A stretch of DNA of 64,000 nt, from contig PDNB01000009.1 of NCBI GenBank assembly GCA_002573585.1, positions 1-64,000 of the forward strand, read 5' to 3'. Positions 34,156-45,404 of this stretch are shown here, piece after piece. Within the stretch, counting starts at the first letter, position 1. Each line of letters begins with the position of its first letter. The DNA comes from Helicocarpus griseus UAMH5409 (taxonomy: Eukaryota > Ascomycota > Eurotiomycetes > Onygenales > Ajellomycetaceae). A program made the translations under genes and the position numbers. The notes beneath the pieces were generated by a model. The model made no database searches and was not told where the DNA came from. It saw only the letters and a program-made list of their open reading frames with translations.

Positions 34156-36078
34156 GGTTTGCTTCCTGCCCTTGGCCTTCGTTTCGAATTGAGGTTGTTT
34201 AATCCCGCTTGGTTATCCTCTCCCTCTTTTCGTCGTCTTGCTATGTATCTAGACGTGTCTTGGAGTATCGAGTCCCTTGCTCTTTGTATCGCCTGTCTTG
34301 TGATCCCAGTTTGCCTGCTGGTACCTCGAAATAATCCGAATTCCTTTTATTGTAGTCCCCCTTTCCTGCTCTTCTGAATTGAGCGAATGTCGTGGGCGTG
34401 ATACCCGGTACCGTCACTGAACCTTTCAATGTGTGCTTTCGATTTCTTTGGCAGTGTTTCAACAGGCTCGACTTGGAAGGCAATATACAGGAAATCCCTT
34501 GCCTTCCCTTGTTTCAGTATGAGGACGTAAACAAGCCTTCTGGCAGCTATAGCAGCTTCTAATTCAGAGGAGTGCTTGTCCGAAGATAACTTAAAGTACC
34601 CCGCTTCCTGGTCATATGGGGTATGATAGATGGGAATAAACGAGTGTATGGCGGATGGAGGGCTGTCCGCTTTGCATCACCGGCAATCAGCTGTACTTTG
34701 AGCGAGAGGCATGAGAATTTAACAAGAGGACAAGTGGTGCAGCAGGCATGGTGGTGGTGTAGACACGATATAGATCGTGGTGATGGGAGTTGTTTTGTCG
34801 TGGATGTCGCGGCTGAACTGTATAGCGTCACGTGATATGTATATTACAGACCGTATTCTCGAAATATAATTCTTGACGAGACAATAATAATAACAATAAT
34901 AACAATATTCTGTCTGTCTGTCTATCTGTCTGTCTGTCTGTCTGTGAGCAAGTAATAACTAATGATCTACTGCGTAAACTCAGAGGTATCAAGATGTCCA
35001 TACTCGACCCCTGAACACCATGATGGAAAAGGAGCGGACTCAAATTAGGGACCACTACTGGGAATCATCGACTCCACCCAGTTGGACGCTGGGAAGTCTG
35101 GAAGGGAGTCGAAGGGGCTGGTTGGATTTGTCATGCTAGAACGAATGAGTTCTTTTCTGTCCTGGTTCAACCTATCCTGCCAATTATTGTCTATCCTATT
35201 TGGAGCCAATATCAAAATGGTCTTGCATCACTGCAGCAAGGCACACTGGCTGATGATGATGGGTATAATTCAGGAGCAAGTAGCTGGTACTTCTTGATGT
35301 ACTGCTTGTATTATAAGGATTCGTAATGGAATTGAGTTGGTATGTAATTGCGGGGCCAGTGTGTAAAGTAAAAGCTTTCCAGCCAATCAAATTTTGTAGT
35401 AGTGGTCTAGGCAGCGGCATTACCGTACATCCGGTGTGTGCAGCGTTGTAAGTTACGGCACGGCCAGTACCGCAGGAGTACCGAGTACGCCGCTTCGCTT
35501 GTTCTGCCGGTCCGCCTCGACTTCGCCCTTCCCATCCATCTGCCGTGTGTGTTTTTCTTCTTCTGACAGACAGACAGACGAACAGATAGACGACACTTGA
35601 CATCTGTTGTCTGCTAGAACACCACCCTCTAAAGTATATCATTGTTCAGGAGATGCTTTGCTGCATCCAGGGCTTGACTTCCTAGCCTGGGAATCAAACC
35701 TCTTGTTTTCTCCCGGCTCGTCTCGGATCTTGCTTGGTACGTGCAAATTCCTCTCCTCTCGCGACCCCCTTTTGCTCTATCCCGTCACCACCATCTTCTC
35801 CTTCATCTGTCGTGCTTTTTCCATCTTCTGCATCTCTCAATTGAGTCGTCCTCTGTATCTCCAGCTACCATAACACTAACTGTGGCGGTAATGCTTTACC
35901 CTGTGGCGTGGATGTAGACATATAATTCTGTTCCTGCCTCGAGACTGCCCTCTCTGTGCTACAAAGGGCCAACCCGGTCAAATTGCGAACTGCGTGTTGC
36001 CCTGACCGTGTCGTCGCAAACCCTTTCTATCGCTGGGCTACATCGTCGATCCCGCCCGTCCTATCGTTCGATTTTGAG
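34156..36078. promoter_or_regulatory. Divergent upstream region, thioesterase / LCB2
   Basis: 1.9 kb between divergent start codons. It contains the TCTG repeat at 34909-34944, a second short GACA repeat at about 35564-35579, and pyrimidine-rich DNA from about 35740 to 35860 just before LCB2, which may be a core promoter or leader. The frame of LCB2 stays open upstream to about 35956 but has no ATG there. Confidence 0.5.
34909..34944. repeat. (TCTG)n microsatellite with one variant unit
   Basis: Nine tetranucleotide units, one changed to TCTA. Confidence 0.9.
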
Positions 36079-38133
36079 ATGCCTCGTCGACCTAACAATC
36101 CCTTCGCCAGCAATACCTCCTCCACAAACTCGCCGTCCTTTTCGTTGACGCACGAAAAGGGCGGCATTCCTACCAACCCGGCAAAGTCTTCGTCAGGGAA
36201 ACAAAATAGATTCAGTCAGCTGTTTTCCGCTTCGTCCAAGACCAAGCCAGAATCAACCCAGTCGTCTGCTCAGGCTGCGCTGATCGCCGCAAGTGGAGGT
36301 TCCTTCAACCCAAACACCTCCCAGATCAGCTCTCCTTCGATATCCCTACCCACCATCTCTCTTTCTACAGCCACCGCAGACAGCACAAACATGGACGAGC
36401 CCCCCACCACACTCTTTCAGCCTCCTTCTCCGGGGGAGACTCGTCGTTTAGCCAGGCAACACGCTCAATTCGGGCCCCTTGGCCACCCCAGCCACCGATA
36501 CATCTCGAAGCATCAGGGCGGTGAATTCCCGGATCCCATCATCGATGAGCCCCCGTACTACTATCTTTTTACTACCTACATCAGCTACTTAATCCTAATA
36601 GCGTTCGGGCACGTGCGCGATTTCTTTGGCAAACGCTTCAAGGAAGAAAATTACAGGCATCTTAAGCCTCGGAATGGATATGGCGCGCTAAACAGCGATT
36701 TCGATAACTTTTACGTCCGGCGCCTCAAGCTACGTATCAACGATTGTTTTGAGCGGCCCGTCACCGGTGTGCCAGGGCGATACATCACCCTCATTGACCG
36801 TGTAACCGACGACCATAACCAACACTTTCGCTTTACCGGCGGTTTTACGGATACATTGAATATGAGCTCGTACAATTACCTTGGGTTTGCTCAGTCTGAA
36901 GGCCCCTGCGCTGATGCGGTCGAGGAAACTATTAAAAATTATGGAATTAGCTCCGTTGGCACGAGGGTCGACGCTGGGACCCAGGACCTCCATCTTGAGG
37001 TGGAAGAGCTCGTTGCTAAATTTGTTGAGAAGGAAGCCTCCATGGTATTTTCCATGGGTTTTGGAACGAACGCCAGTATTTTCTCCGCCATGGTCTCAAA
37101 GGGATGTTTGATCATTTCTGACGAACTGAACCACGCATCAATCCGTTTCGGTGCCCGTCTATCCGGCGCATCCATCGAAATGTTCAAACATAATGATGTC
37201 AAGGCTCTAGAGAAGAAACTGCGCGAAGTCATTTCCCAAGGCCAACCACGAACTCATCGCCCGTGGAAGAAGATATTGGTCGTTGTCGAAGGGCTATATT
37301 CAATGGAAGGATCGATGTGCAACCTTCCCGGCATACTTGCGTTGAAGAAGAAATACAAGTTTAATCTTTATATCGATGAAGCACACTCGATTGGCGCCAT
37401 CGGACCCAGAGGGAGAGGTGTCTGTGATTACTTTGGCGTTGACACAAAGGAGGTTGATATTCTCATGGGAACGCTTACCAAATCTTTTGGCGCCAATGGC
37501 GGTTATATCGCCGCGGATAAAGCTATCATTGACAAGCTACGGACATCGAATGCAGCGGTATTTTATGGCGAGGCTCCCACTCCGCCAATCCTTGCCCAGA
37601 TCTCCACTTCGCTCAGAATAATCAGTGGCGAACTCGTTCCCGGTGAGGGTGAAGAAAGACTACAACGACTCGCGTTCAATTCCCGTTATCTTCGCCTTGG
37701 TCTGAAGCGCCTTGGTTTCATCGTATACGGCAATGACGACTCTCCTATCATCCCCCTCCTTCTTTTCAACCCAGCCAAAATGCCAGCCTTCTCCCATGAA
37801 ATGCTTAAACGGAAAATTTCAATCGTTGTTGTTGGATACCCTGCAACTCCTCTGGTATCATCGAGAGCTCGATTCTGCGTTTCTGCTGCTCACACCAAAG
37901 AGGACCTCGATCGTTTGTTATTGGCGTGTGACGAGATTGGGAATGTCCTACAGCTCAAATTCTCCAGCGGCGTTGCTGGAGGGGCACTACCGCTACCAGA
38001 AGGAGCATCTGAGGATGAACGGAATGCTCACAGCCGTGTCGGGAAAAATGGCGCACCTCTAACTCCACCAAGATGGCGGTATGAGGATGTTATCAGGCGT
38101 GGCGTCCAGGATGTGAAGCTTCCACTTCGATAA
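36079..38133 (+). CDS. LCB2: Serine palmitoyltransferase subunit 2 (LCB2)
   Basis: A single exon of 684 residues from the ATG at 36079, the first Met in frame. A disordered Ser/Thr/Pro-rich N terminus of about 140 residues is followed by a membrane segment (YYYLFTTYISYLILIAF) and the PLP-dependent alpha-oxoamine synthase domain. The cofactor lysine is K468 in GTLTKSFGANGGY, the specific Lcb2 signature; the catalytic base and Asp lie in DEAHSIGAIG. The substrate segment MSSYNYLGFA is also typical. With Lcb1 it condenses serine and palmitoyl-CoA in the ER, the first and rate-setting step of sphingolipid synthesis. The tail after residue 640 is variable. Confidence 0.97.
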   Translation: MPRRPNNPFASNTSSTNSPSFSLTHEKGGIPTNPAKSSSGKQNRFSQLFSASSKTKPESTQSSAQAALIAASGGSFNPNTSQISSPSISLPTISLSTATADSTNMDEPPTTLFQPPSPGETRRLARQHAQFGPLGHPSHRYISKHQGGEFPDPIIDEPPYYYLFTTYISYLILIAFGHVRDFFGKRFKEENYRHLKPRNGYGALNSDFDNFYVRRLKLRINDCFERPVTGVPGRYITLIDRVTDDHNQHFRFTGGFTDTLNMSSYNYLGFAQSEGPCADAVEETIKNYGISSVGTRVDAGTQDLHLEVEELVAKFVEKEASMVFSMGFGTNASIFSAMVSKGCLIISDELNHASIRFGARLSGASIEMFKHNDVKALEKKLREVISQGQPRTHRPWKKILVVVEGLYSMEGSMCNLPGILALKKKYKFNLYIDEAHSIGAIGPRGRGVCDYFGVDTKEVDILMGTLTKSFGANGGYIAADKAIIDKLRTSNAAVFYGEAPTPPILAQISTSLRIISGELVPGEGEERLQRLAFNSRYLRLGLKRLGFIVYGNDDSPIIPLLLFNPAKMPAFSHEMLKRKISIVVVGYPATPLVSSRARFCVSAAHTKEDLDRLLLACDEIGNVLQLKFSSGVAGGALPLPEGASEDERNAHSRVGKNGAPLTPPRWRYEDVIRRGVQDVKLPLR

Positions 38134-41100
38134 TATCGTACAGCCAAAGCTATACCTTGCTTTCGTTGTCTCGGTTTAGTGCAGGCCGTTGTGATACTTG
38201 CTTTCTTGCCCAGATTACACAAATTCAAGGCGCGAGCCCTGTGATCAAACTGTCATTTGATTGCGTTCGCCCCTTTTCCGGACTACGGTTTTAGATTTCA
38301 CATAACCCATCATTGTTGCTGGAGTTGCATATCATTGTGTGTCAGGGTGTTTGGTTGTTTACGGTGTTTTTCGGCTTAAGTAAATGAACACACAAAATCT
38401 GGCCACCGATGCGCCAGGTCCTTTTTTGCTAGATATGAGATGTTTACTACGAGCGTGCTGTGAAACATGATGGGGATAGGGATTCTTTTTTGGCTCCCTT
38501 CTTTTGGTCTTTGTAACTTTTTTTTTATTTTCTTGCCAAGAGCGGTCCGAGGTTCGATGAGTTTGAGGCCAAGAGAGGATAGCAAAAGGAGACAAGGAAG
38601 GGGGTTTTCGTGCGACGCGGGTAGTCAAAGTCATCCGCCCGACAAACGTTCATTCGCTACAGGGACATGGCTTTTCCCCGATTGTCCATATGCCTACCCG
38701 TGGTTCTCCTGGATATGGATTGCTATGTCACTGCACCCCGCCTTGACTCTACCTGGACTACACAATGAGCCGACAAGCCATTCAACCGTGCCAGTGCCGA
38801 GATACCTACATTCGCCCTAGCACTTCTATGCTCCGCTTCAGACCTCCTAAGATGCACGTCAACATCCTGCGTGTGACGCAATTTTTACCACAGATTTCTG
38901 CTCAAATCTCTCCCTCGTTGACACCGCTCGTTTTGTCTTCTCTGTACTTCTAACTTATTATTTTATTAATTCTTGTCCTAGACCACGATACTACCGTGTG
39001 GTTGGTTTCTTTTTCTTCTTTTTGCAAGATTACACTTCATCATGTATGAGACTGGGCCTGCCAAGTGCTGGACAGGTGCTTTTTTAATTGTGTGTGTCTC
39101 TCCAGAAGGGAAGCTTTGTAATAGTATCGCTTGTTGCTTTTGATGATGTCGGGTGTTTCCCTTTTCACGCCATCTCTAACGTAGCCTAGGTATCGTTTTG
39201 ATTCTCTAGCTACATTGCGGGCAGATGGCGTGGCTGGTTGGCTGGCTTGTTGGGTAGGTTGATTGGCTCGGTTATCTGTATGTTCTTTTCTTTTTTCCGA
39301 TGTCATATGGCAAGACAGACATTCTACTTGGGTTGAAAAGAGACGCTGATCCGAGCCAAGATGTTCGAAAGAAGTGAGGCTGCTGGCTACGCGGGCATCT
39401 TTTCCCTTTTCCCTTGGTCCCTCTAAATACCTATAAATACGTACCTAATACATTTCTCTCTGTTTTTCTTTTTCGCTCTGATGTACCTGATTATATTGTA
39501 CATGTACGTATATAGTTGAGTGAAGAGAATCTATTGGCTAACTAAGGTGGTGTATCTAGATCGTTATCTATAGCAAGTTCTCGGCTGTGATTGGTACAGT
39601 GGTGTTTCTCGCCATTTTCGAAACTTTTTGATTTAAGTTTTGGCTTCCTTTGGCTACGTCAAAGCACCAATATCGTTTGATATACCTCTTTTCCCCGCGG
39701 ATTTGTTTGCCTTTGCTATGTAGGCACTTTGTTAGCCTTTTGCAGAATGACTTCCTTCTTCGTGTTCTTCTCTAATTTGCTCTTTGCCCGCTTGTCGAAT
39801 TGTTTGCGTGCTTACTATAGGGTGCCTGGAGTTATCCAATCTACATGTACAGTCATCCTCATTCTCCGCTATGCTTCCTGCTTTCGGGTGCACACTAGGC
39901 GATAAATTAGAGCAACGCTCACTGTACGGGATTCCCATGGGCCAAAAAAGCTAAGCATGTTTGGCTTGACTCTGTCGGGTGGAAACAACTTCCCTGCCCA
40001 TCATGTAGACACCTGCCCTCCTCTTGAGATATATCATCTGCCGGCTGTTTGTATTGCAAACCCTTTTTCCCGCACTCTCCGCTCCTGTTTGCTTTCAGCA
40101 CTAAACAAGCGGTTAATGACCCAATCCCTCGCCTATATAAGTTCACACGAAACCCCCTCCATTCCCTTTCTCTTCATCACCATGCTCACCGGCTTCAATC
40201 GGTTTCTTCTTCCATTCTATCCGGGAGAATGGGAGGGATAAAGCATTCATCTTTATATATTACCCTTCATCGTCTCCACTAAACTAGTAGACACCTGCAA
40301 AGTATACGGGTCCCCACTTTGAGCGACTATGAATCGAGAACTCAACGATGTATACGAATCCATCTCCGATAGTCGCTTTCAAGATCCACGCCGCCGTCAA
40401 CATCGTCAATTATACAGTGGGTTATCCTGCATTACCCATTCTTCTCACTATATATACGGTTTTGGACGCTCTTTGCAGTGCCTCTGTCCGTGCCAGTCGA
40501 GATCCAGTAGCCTCGCGGGACCTAGGCTAAACATCAACTTGTCCAAACTAGGTCGTGGTGTTTGCGATTATATATTGTGCCTAGAAAAGGCTATTAGAGC
40601 TGCTTCTCCTTCTCGACCTCCGGGCTTCTACATTTACACCAATCTTTCGTCCCCCGTCATGCGCTCTGGATGATATCAGGGGACCCTCCATAGGAACCAT
40701 TCAGTTTGGCTAGGGTCTGTCGTGCCGCGGAAGGAAGCAAACCCCTCAACGCGGCTACATTTTTGGCCTGCAGGCTGTATATAACGAATTTTCGTCCTGG
40801 CCCCTCTACGACGTGCGAGTCAACAGTTCGCAAATAAATGGTGAGGGGAGGCGGGAGAATATAACCTTTCGGCTTCCCGTCTCTTTACCTCAGAATCCCC
40901 TTTTTATTCTGTTTTGGGAGTACATTGCCGACGCCTTCCATTGCCACATGCTTGCGGGCTACCTCCGAACCATTGTTCCATCCTTTGCAATTTTGCCCTT
41001 CTCCTCCAAGTCCTATATATCAGCATGAGCTTCACATAATGCAGCCTTATTGGACCTATATTACGACATCCTTCTCATTATCAACTCGTCCAGCATACAT

Positions 41101-42805
41101 CATCACAAGCGAGTTGCGTTCATTTTACTGTAGTTATACGCGCCGTATTTCGTTTTCCTTCTTAAGCCGTCATCGGCGGCAAAGGTCTCGGCAACTCTCG
41201 AACCCTAATCCGTGGCCACAACTTCCTCTTATATACGACAGAAGTGGTGGCTATATACCTATGCCTTGGTCGTCACCACACATCCTCACACAGCTACCAT
41301 AAGTTCTGCCCACATTATAGCTCCTCGAATTGCACCAGCTCATCGAAGTTTGGCTACCAAACGCACCTACGCAACGCAACGCAACTTATATGCAGGGAGA
41401 CCAGCAGACGTCAGGGAAATAAGAAACACAAATCGACGCTCGGGGCGACTGAGAATCAAAGCGCCTTTGTCTTTCCTGTTGCGGCTTCTCTGAAGTGACT
41501 ACGTATATCGCTGTCTTGAGCAGCTGTACACTTTCTTTTGTTACAGAGCTATTAGGGACGAGGGTTGGGGACCTATAGCAAGTTGGCGGGAGTCAAATAG
41601 TGCCACTGAATACCTGTCGGTCTCGGTGATCCTACGGCTGACGGTGCAGACCACGGATCTCTTGAGTAACCCTCAGGATATATACCTCATTTTCTTTGCC
41701 TTTTCTGTGCAAGAACACTGGGAACTCTTCTGAAAACTGCCGTGGTTACCAACAGCGAAGTCAGATTTGCAAGACCTGGAATGCGCCGCATCTACATGAT
41801 CTTCAAAGAAAGCACAAGTATTCGGCTCGTCACTATTGTCCCGCTCATTGCCTCTCTTACCAACGATATATAAACGACCCAGAAGGGAGAAGGGGGACAG
41901 TTCCGGGAAACTCTGCCCGCCAAGGAGTGGCAAGGACAGTATACCAGCAATAGTTGGCAAGCAAGTACGATAAGTGCCAGATTGCTACGGCTACCGTCTA
42001 TTATAATCAGTATATAAGCGATTTGCAAAGGAAGAAACGAGGGACAACTACATCAACTCTGCCCGCCAAATGCGGCCACGTATAGTATCCCCCCGAACAA
42101 ACTTGAATCGTCGCCTCAAGCTACGTGGGAACTCCCCTCTTAACCGACGGGCTATATAAGAAGGCGCCCCCCCGCCCCCCTCACAAAGACGTTCGACAGA
42201 CTCCGAATACTTTAGGTCCGCATATATCTTCCTTCCTCGTCGTCGCTCGTGTGTATACAAAAGTTCTGCGAGTTCAACCGGTGTCTTCACATACCGGCTC
42301 AACTGGTTCCTTGTGGCCTAGCGGCACTGTTATCCATCATACTAGTATATATCCTACATTGCCAACCACGTCATTTCTTCATTTGCTTCGCTTTCTTTCT
42401 TGGACTCGTTCACCTGCAAGCTCTATTCCAGCCGATACTTCGCTGGGCTCACTCTCATTGGCTTGCATTCTCAATAGGCCTTTCCTCAGTGTCTGCGGAT
42501 TATATATATAAAAAGCTTGTTTCGTGCTGGCTGCTCAAGTCCCAGCTTTCTCGTGTTTTTTTTTTTTTTTTTTTTGTTTGGAGCCTTCGAGATCGACTCG
42601 AGGAAAGGGATAAGCACAGGCACAGGCACAAGCACAATCGTCGAGCCAATCCAGAAGGAAGACGCCATGTTTCATCGCTGAACGAAACAAGCTACTCAAT
42701 CCAGAAACAGAGCAAAACCAAAACCACAGACAAGACACGACACGAAACACATTGAATTACTACCGAATTTAAGCAAGAAAAGAAAAGAAAAGAAAACAAA
42801 ACAAA
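38134..42805. other. 4.7-kb gene-poor region with TATATA series
   Basis: No supported gene. Many short frames exist on both strands but none has family resemblance or clean splice sites. The first 1.8 kb is pyrimidine-rich. From 40134 to 42510 there are 14 TATATA words at roughly 120-240 base spacing, several in TATA-box form (CTATATAAG at 40133 and 42152). A T20 run is at 42556-42575 and an AAAAG/AAAAC purine tract at 42776-42805 immediately before the microprotein ATG. It could be a very long promoter, a long 5' leader, or a noncoding transcript. Confidence 0.5.
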
Positions 42806-42964
42806 ATGTGCCATCAAAAAGTCCGCCATAGTATCTGCGGCCACACCGCGCCGGGGAACTTCTCTCGCTGCCGCTGGTTCAAGCACCCGCAGTTCCCCTG
42901 TCGGAAAGTGCACAACATCCCCATAAACTGGCCGTACCCGTGTCGACGCTGCAGTGGGAGATGA
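42806..42964 (+). CDS. Cys/His-rich 52-residue microprotein
   Basis: An ATG-initiated frame of 52 codons plus TGA. It is preceded by a long A-rich stretch (AAAACAAAACAAA), a good fungal start context. Cysteines are at 2, 11, 22, 32, 46 and 49 and histidines at 3, 8, 13, 27 and 36. The motif CGH at 11-13 and a terminal CRRC (46-49) are common in small fungal Cys-rich proteins and could bind one or two zinc ions. Net charge is strongly basic. There is no signal peptide, so it would act inside the cell. The spacing of Cys and His and the start context argue against chance. I do not know a function. Confidence 0.5.
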   Translation: MCHQKVRHSICGHTAPGNFSRCRWFKHPQFPCRKVHNIPINWPYPCRRCSGR

Positions 42965-44108
42965 ATTGGTAACAGGGAAAATAAAAGGCAAGACTAGGCT
43001 AGGCTAGAGCTAACTGATTTACAAAGTCTGGTATTTTTGTTTTTGGGTTCTCAATGATTTAGGAGGATTCGCTGCTGTGAAAATGAGTTATTATGAGACC
43101 CTTATATGTCTCTGATATGCTGGAGTTATTGCTCATATAGTGTTTATCCTATTTATTCAATTTGTGTACTTTCTTTGAGTGGCTTACTGTTGGCTTTATA
43201 TAATTTTGTCATCTTTGCTTTGGAAAATTATATTTCTTTCTCTACTGATTCAATTGCAACGTGATATCCCTTCATATATGTTCGTCCATAGCCAGCTATC
43301 CCCTTGCAGTTTACCACCTGAGTTAACAGTTTGCTTTCTTATATGCTGCCGATATATGTGTTGAAATGAAAAAGGTTAATTTAAGATTTCATCATCGCCA
43401 GTAATCTATTGATATATGAATAACTAGCTTGAATAATATATATGCATAGCCTCCTTCGTATGTTTATACAGAATCAAAAATATATTCAAGGTAATGGCAA
43501 GAATGGCTCAAATGGAGAAACATAACCCAGTGTTTGGGGTCAACCCAGGTATGACAGAAGGGGTAAAACAAAATAGAAGGATGCGCATCTAATTCGGAAC
43601 AAAAGTAGTAGGGTATTATTTAACAAAGCAGTGAGTGAAAGCAGAATAGAAACTGAAGACATCTTGCATCTCCCGATAGTATTTATAATGGAAAATCTTA
43701 AGGTAGGTAGCACCAGCAGCAGCTATTCAAAAGCAAAGCAAAGCAAAACCAAAATCAAAATCCCAGTGAGTAGTACTAAACGCCCTGCATGTGCCAGCCA
43801 ATGGGTCATCTTCTAATGTAATATAATATGATGAATAAATGATGTAACATAGATGCTGTGATGGAGGTATACCCGAAATTGAAACAAAGGAAAAGCAAGA
43901 GCAGTAAATGTCAAAAAGAAAAAAGCCAGGTAAACGCCAGATAGGTAATCCCTAATAGTCGACCCATCATTCTAAAGCAAGTTGGCAAACCAGAGGGGAA
44001 TATGGCAAAAGATTTTCGAAAACAAAAACAATGCAAAGTATATCTTCTAAACCAAGAATGCAGATGTATATGGAAGAGTATATTCCCACCGGCCGGTAAA
44101 ACGATAAT
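42965..44108. other. AT-rich intergenic region
   Basis: 1.1 kb, AT-rich, with several TATATA words (for example near 43197 and 43437). No supported gene. It separates the microprotein from the converging PQ-loop gene. Confidence 0.5.
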
Positions 44109-45404
44109 TTAGACCGCACCATATCTATCTCGCCCGTCGGTTATAAGAGGCTCTGTCTCCGTAGATAGGGCATTCCGTTTTGGCGAGGCAGACGGGACCC
44201 ATCCTTTCATCCGCCCACTAACTCTGCGCCGTTTGCCTCGACCCCGTTCGGCAGGTTTGACCATAATAACCACATCTTCACTCTTCTCTCCGTACATTAG
44301 GAATTGGACGCCCACGGCTCCATCGAGACCAAGAACACCAGCAGCTCCCAGGAAAAAGGGGATGGCACGTCCAATCCATTCAAGTCGGTCGTTGCCTTCT
44401 TTGCCAACCCATCCGCCTCCTCCATACGAAGGCATATCGGACCATGCGTTTGGGTTGGTGAGGAGGGAAGTTGAGTAGAAGAAATTACCGCAAAAAGCTG
44501 CAAGGAAGAGGAGAGGTGATAGACCAGAAGTGCTTTTGCGAAGGGAGTTCTTGTAGATTTGAGGGAGCCTGGAACCCAAGTATAAAAAGGTTGAGGACCA
44601 GGATAAGATCTTCCCTGCTATCTGTTTCACATCAGACTGCGGCTGTGTGAACGCACTGTTATCGTGCTCGTTTTGGTTAATCACTGCTGCGTTGGCAAGT
44701 AGAGCGCAGAGCATGGAGATAAACAGGACAGTTCGAGGAGAACCCAAAGGAGTGGCGACGCTGGTGCCTCCCGGTCTCTGGATAGTCCGCGAAGATGAAC
44801 GTGATTTTTCGTTTGAACGCGAAAACGAGTTGCTAAAAGGAGAGCCGACCTCCAAGCCCTTTTTCGATTTCGCGTCTTTGGGCTCTGATGGCTGTACCGA
44901 ATTAGGGAAGAGTTCCGAAATAGACGTTCCCTCAGTGGGTATGATGGCATTATACAAATCACTATCATCAAATCTTAGATCGCTCGGTTCCGTATAGCCA
45001 CTTCTCCGTAATCGCCATGCCTTCAGATAGGTATACCAATAATACTGGAACACCAAAACGACATCGACAAATACATAGTAGGACGCAACAGTGATTTGCC
45101 AGCCAGCCTGGTGTAGAAGTATAGCCCCTAGCAAGTTCGTTGTGTCGCCTAGGCACCATACAACCAAGAAGTAAACAGATAGACTAGATGTCGACTGGAG
45201 TTGGTAGTTCTTGAATATCTGCGGTAGCTGGGCAAAGAGCCATGACACGATGCTCAACGATCCCAGCAGAGAAGATAATAGGGCGAGCGGAGTCGGAATA
45301 CAGGTGTGTAGATGGGAGGAGATGGTTGCGAGAAATGGCGAGGACGGTTCGCAATGGTCTGGAAGTGAGGCAGCCAAAGGATTAAGGATCCATGATTGAG
45401 GCAT
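44109..45404 (-). CDS. PQ-loop vacuolar amino acid transporter (Ypq/PQLC2-like)
   Basis: A single exon of 431 residues with seven predicted membrane segments. It has two PQ-loop motifs: LPQIFKNYQLQST (Pro61-Gln62) and LPQIYKNSLRKSTSGLS (Pro281-Gln282). A first loop SVYFLVVWCLGDTTNLLGA and the later FCGNFFYSTSLL are typical of the Ypq1/2/3 and human PQLC2 group, which move cationic amino acids (Lys, Arg, His) across the vacuole or lysosome membrane. Between the halves is a disordered, Ser-rich cytosolic loop of about 90 residues (about 137-225), where regulatory phosphorylation is likely. The C-terminal tail is basic. Confidence 0.9.
   Translation of the reverse strand: MPQSWILNPLAASLPDHCEPSSPFLATISSHLHTCIPTPLALLSSLLGSLSIVSWLFAQLPQIFKNYQLQSTSSLSVYFLVVWCLGDTTNLLGAILLHQAGWQITVASYYVFVDVVLVFQYYWYTYLKAWRLRRSGYTEPSDLRFDDSDLYNAIIPTEGTSISELFPNSVQPSEPKDAKSKKGLEVGSPFSNSFSRSNEKSRSSSRTIQRPGGTSVATPLGSPRTVLFISMLCALLANAAVINQNEHDNSAFTQPQSDVKQIAGKILSWSSTFLYLGSRLPQIYKNSLRKSTSGLSPLLFLAAFCGNFFYSTSLLTNPNAWSDMPSYGGGGWVGKEGNDRLEWIGRAIPFFLGAAGVLGLDGAVGVQFLMYGEKSEDVVIMVKPAERGRGKRRRVSGRMKGWVPSASPKRNALSTETEPLITDGRDRYGAV

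Noticed and set aside
35196..35642. 148-codon minus-strand frame upstream of LCB2
   Set aside because: Crosses a GACA repeat and promoter DNA and shows no domain.
35956..36078. In-frame 41-codon extension upstream of LCB2
   Set aside because: No ATG in it; the ATG at 36079 is the first Met and matches the usual start of disordered N termini.
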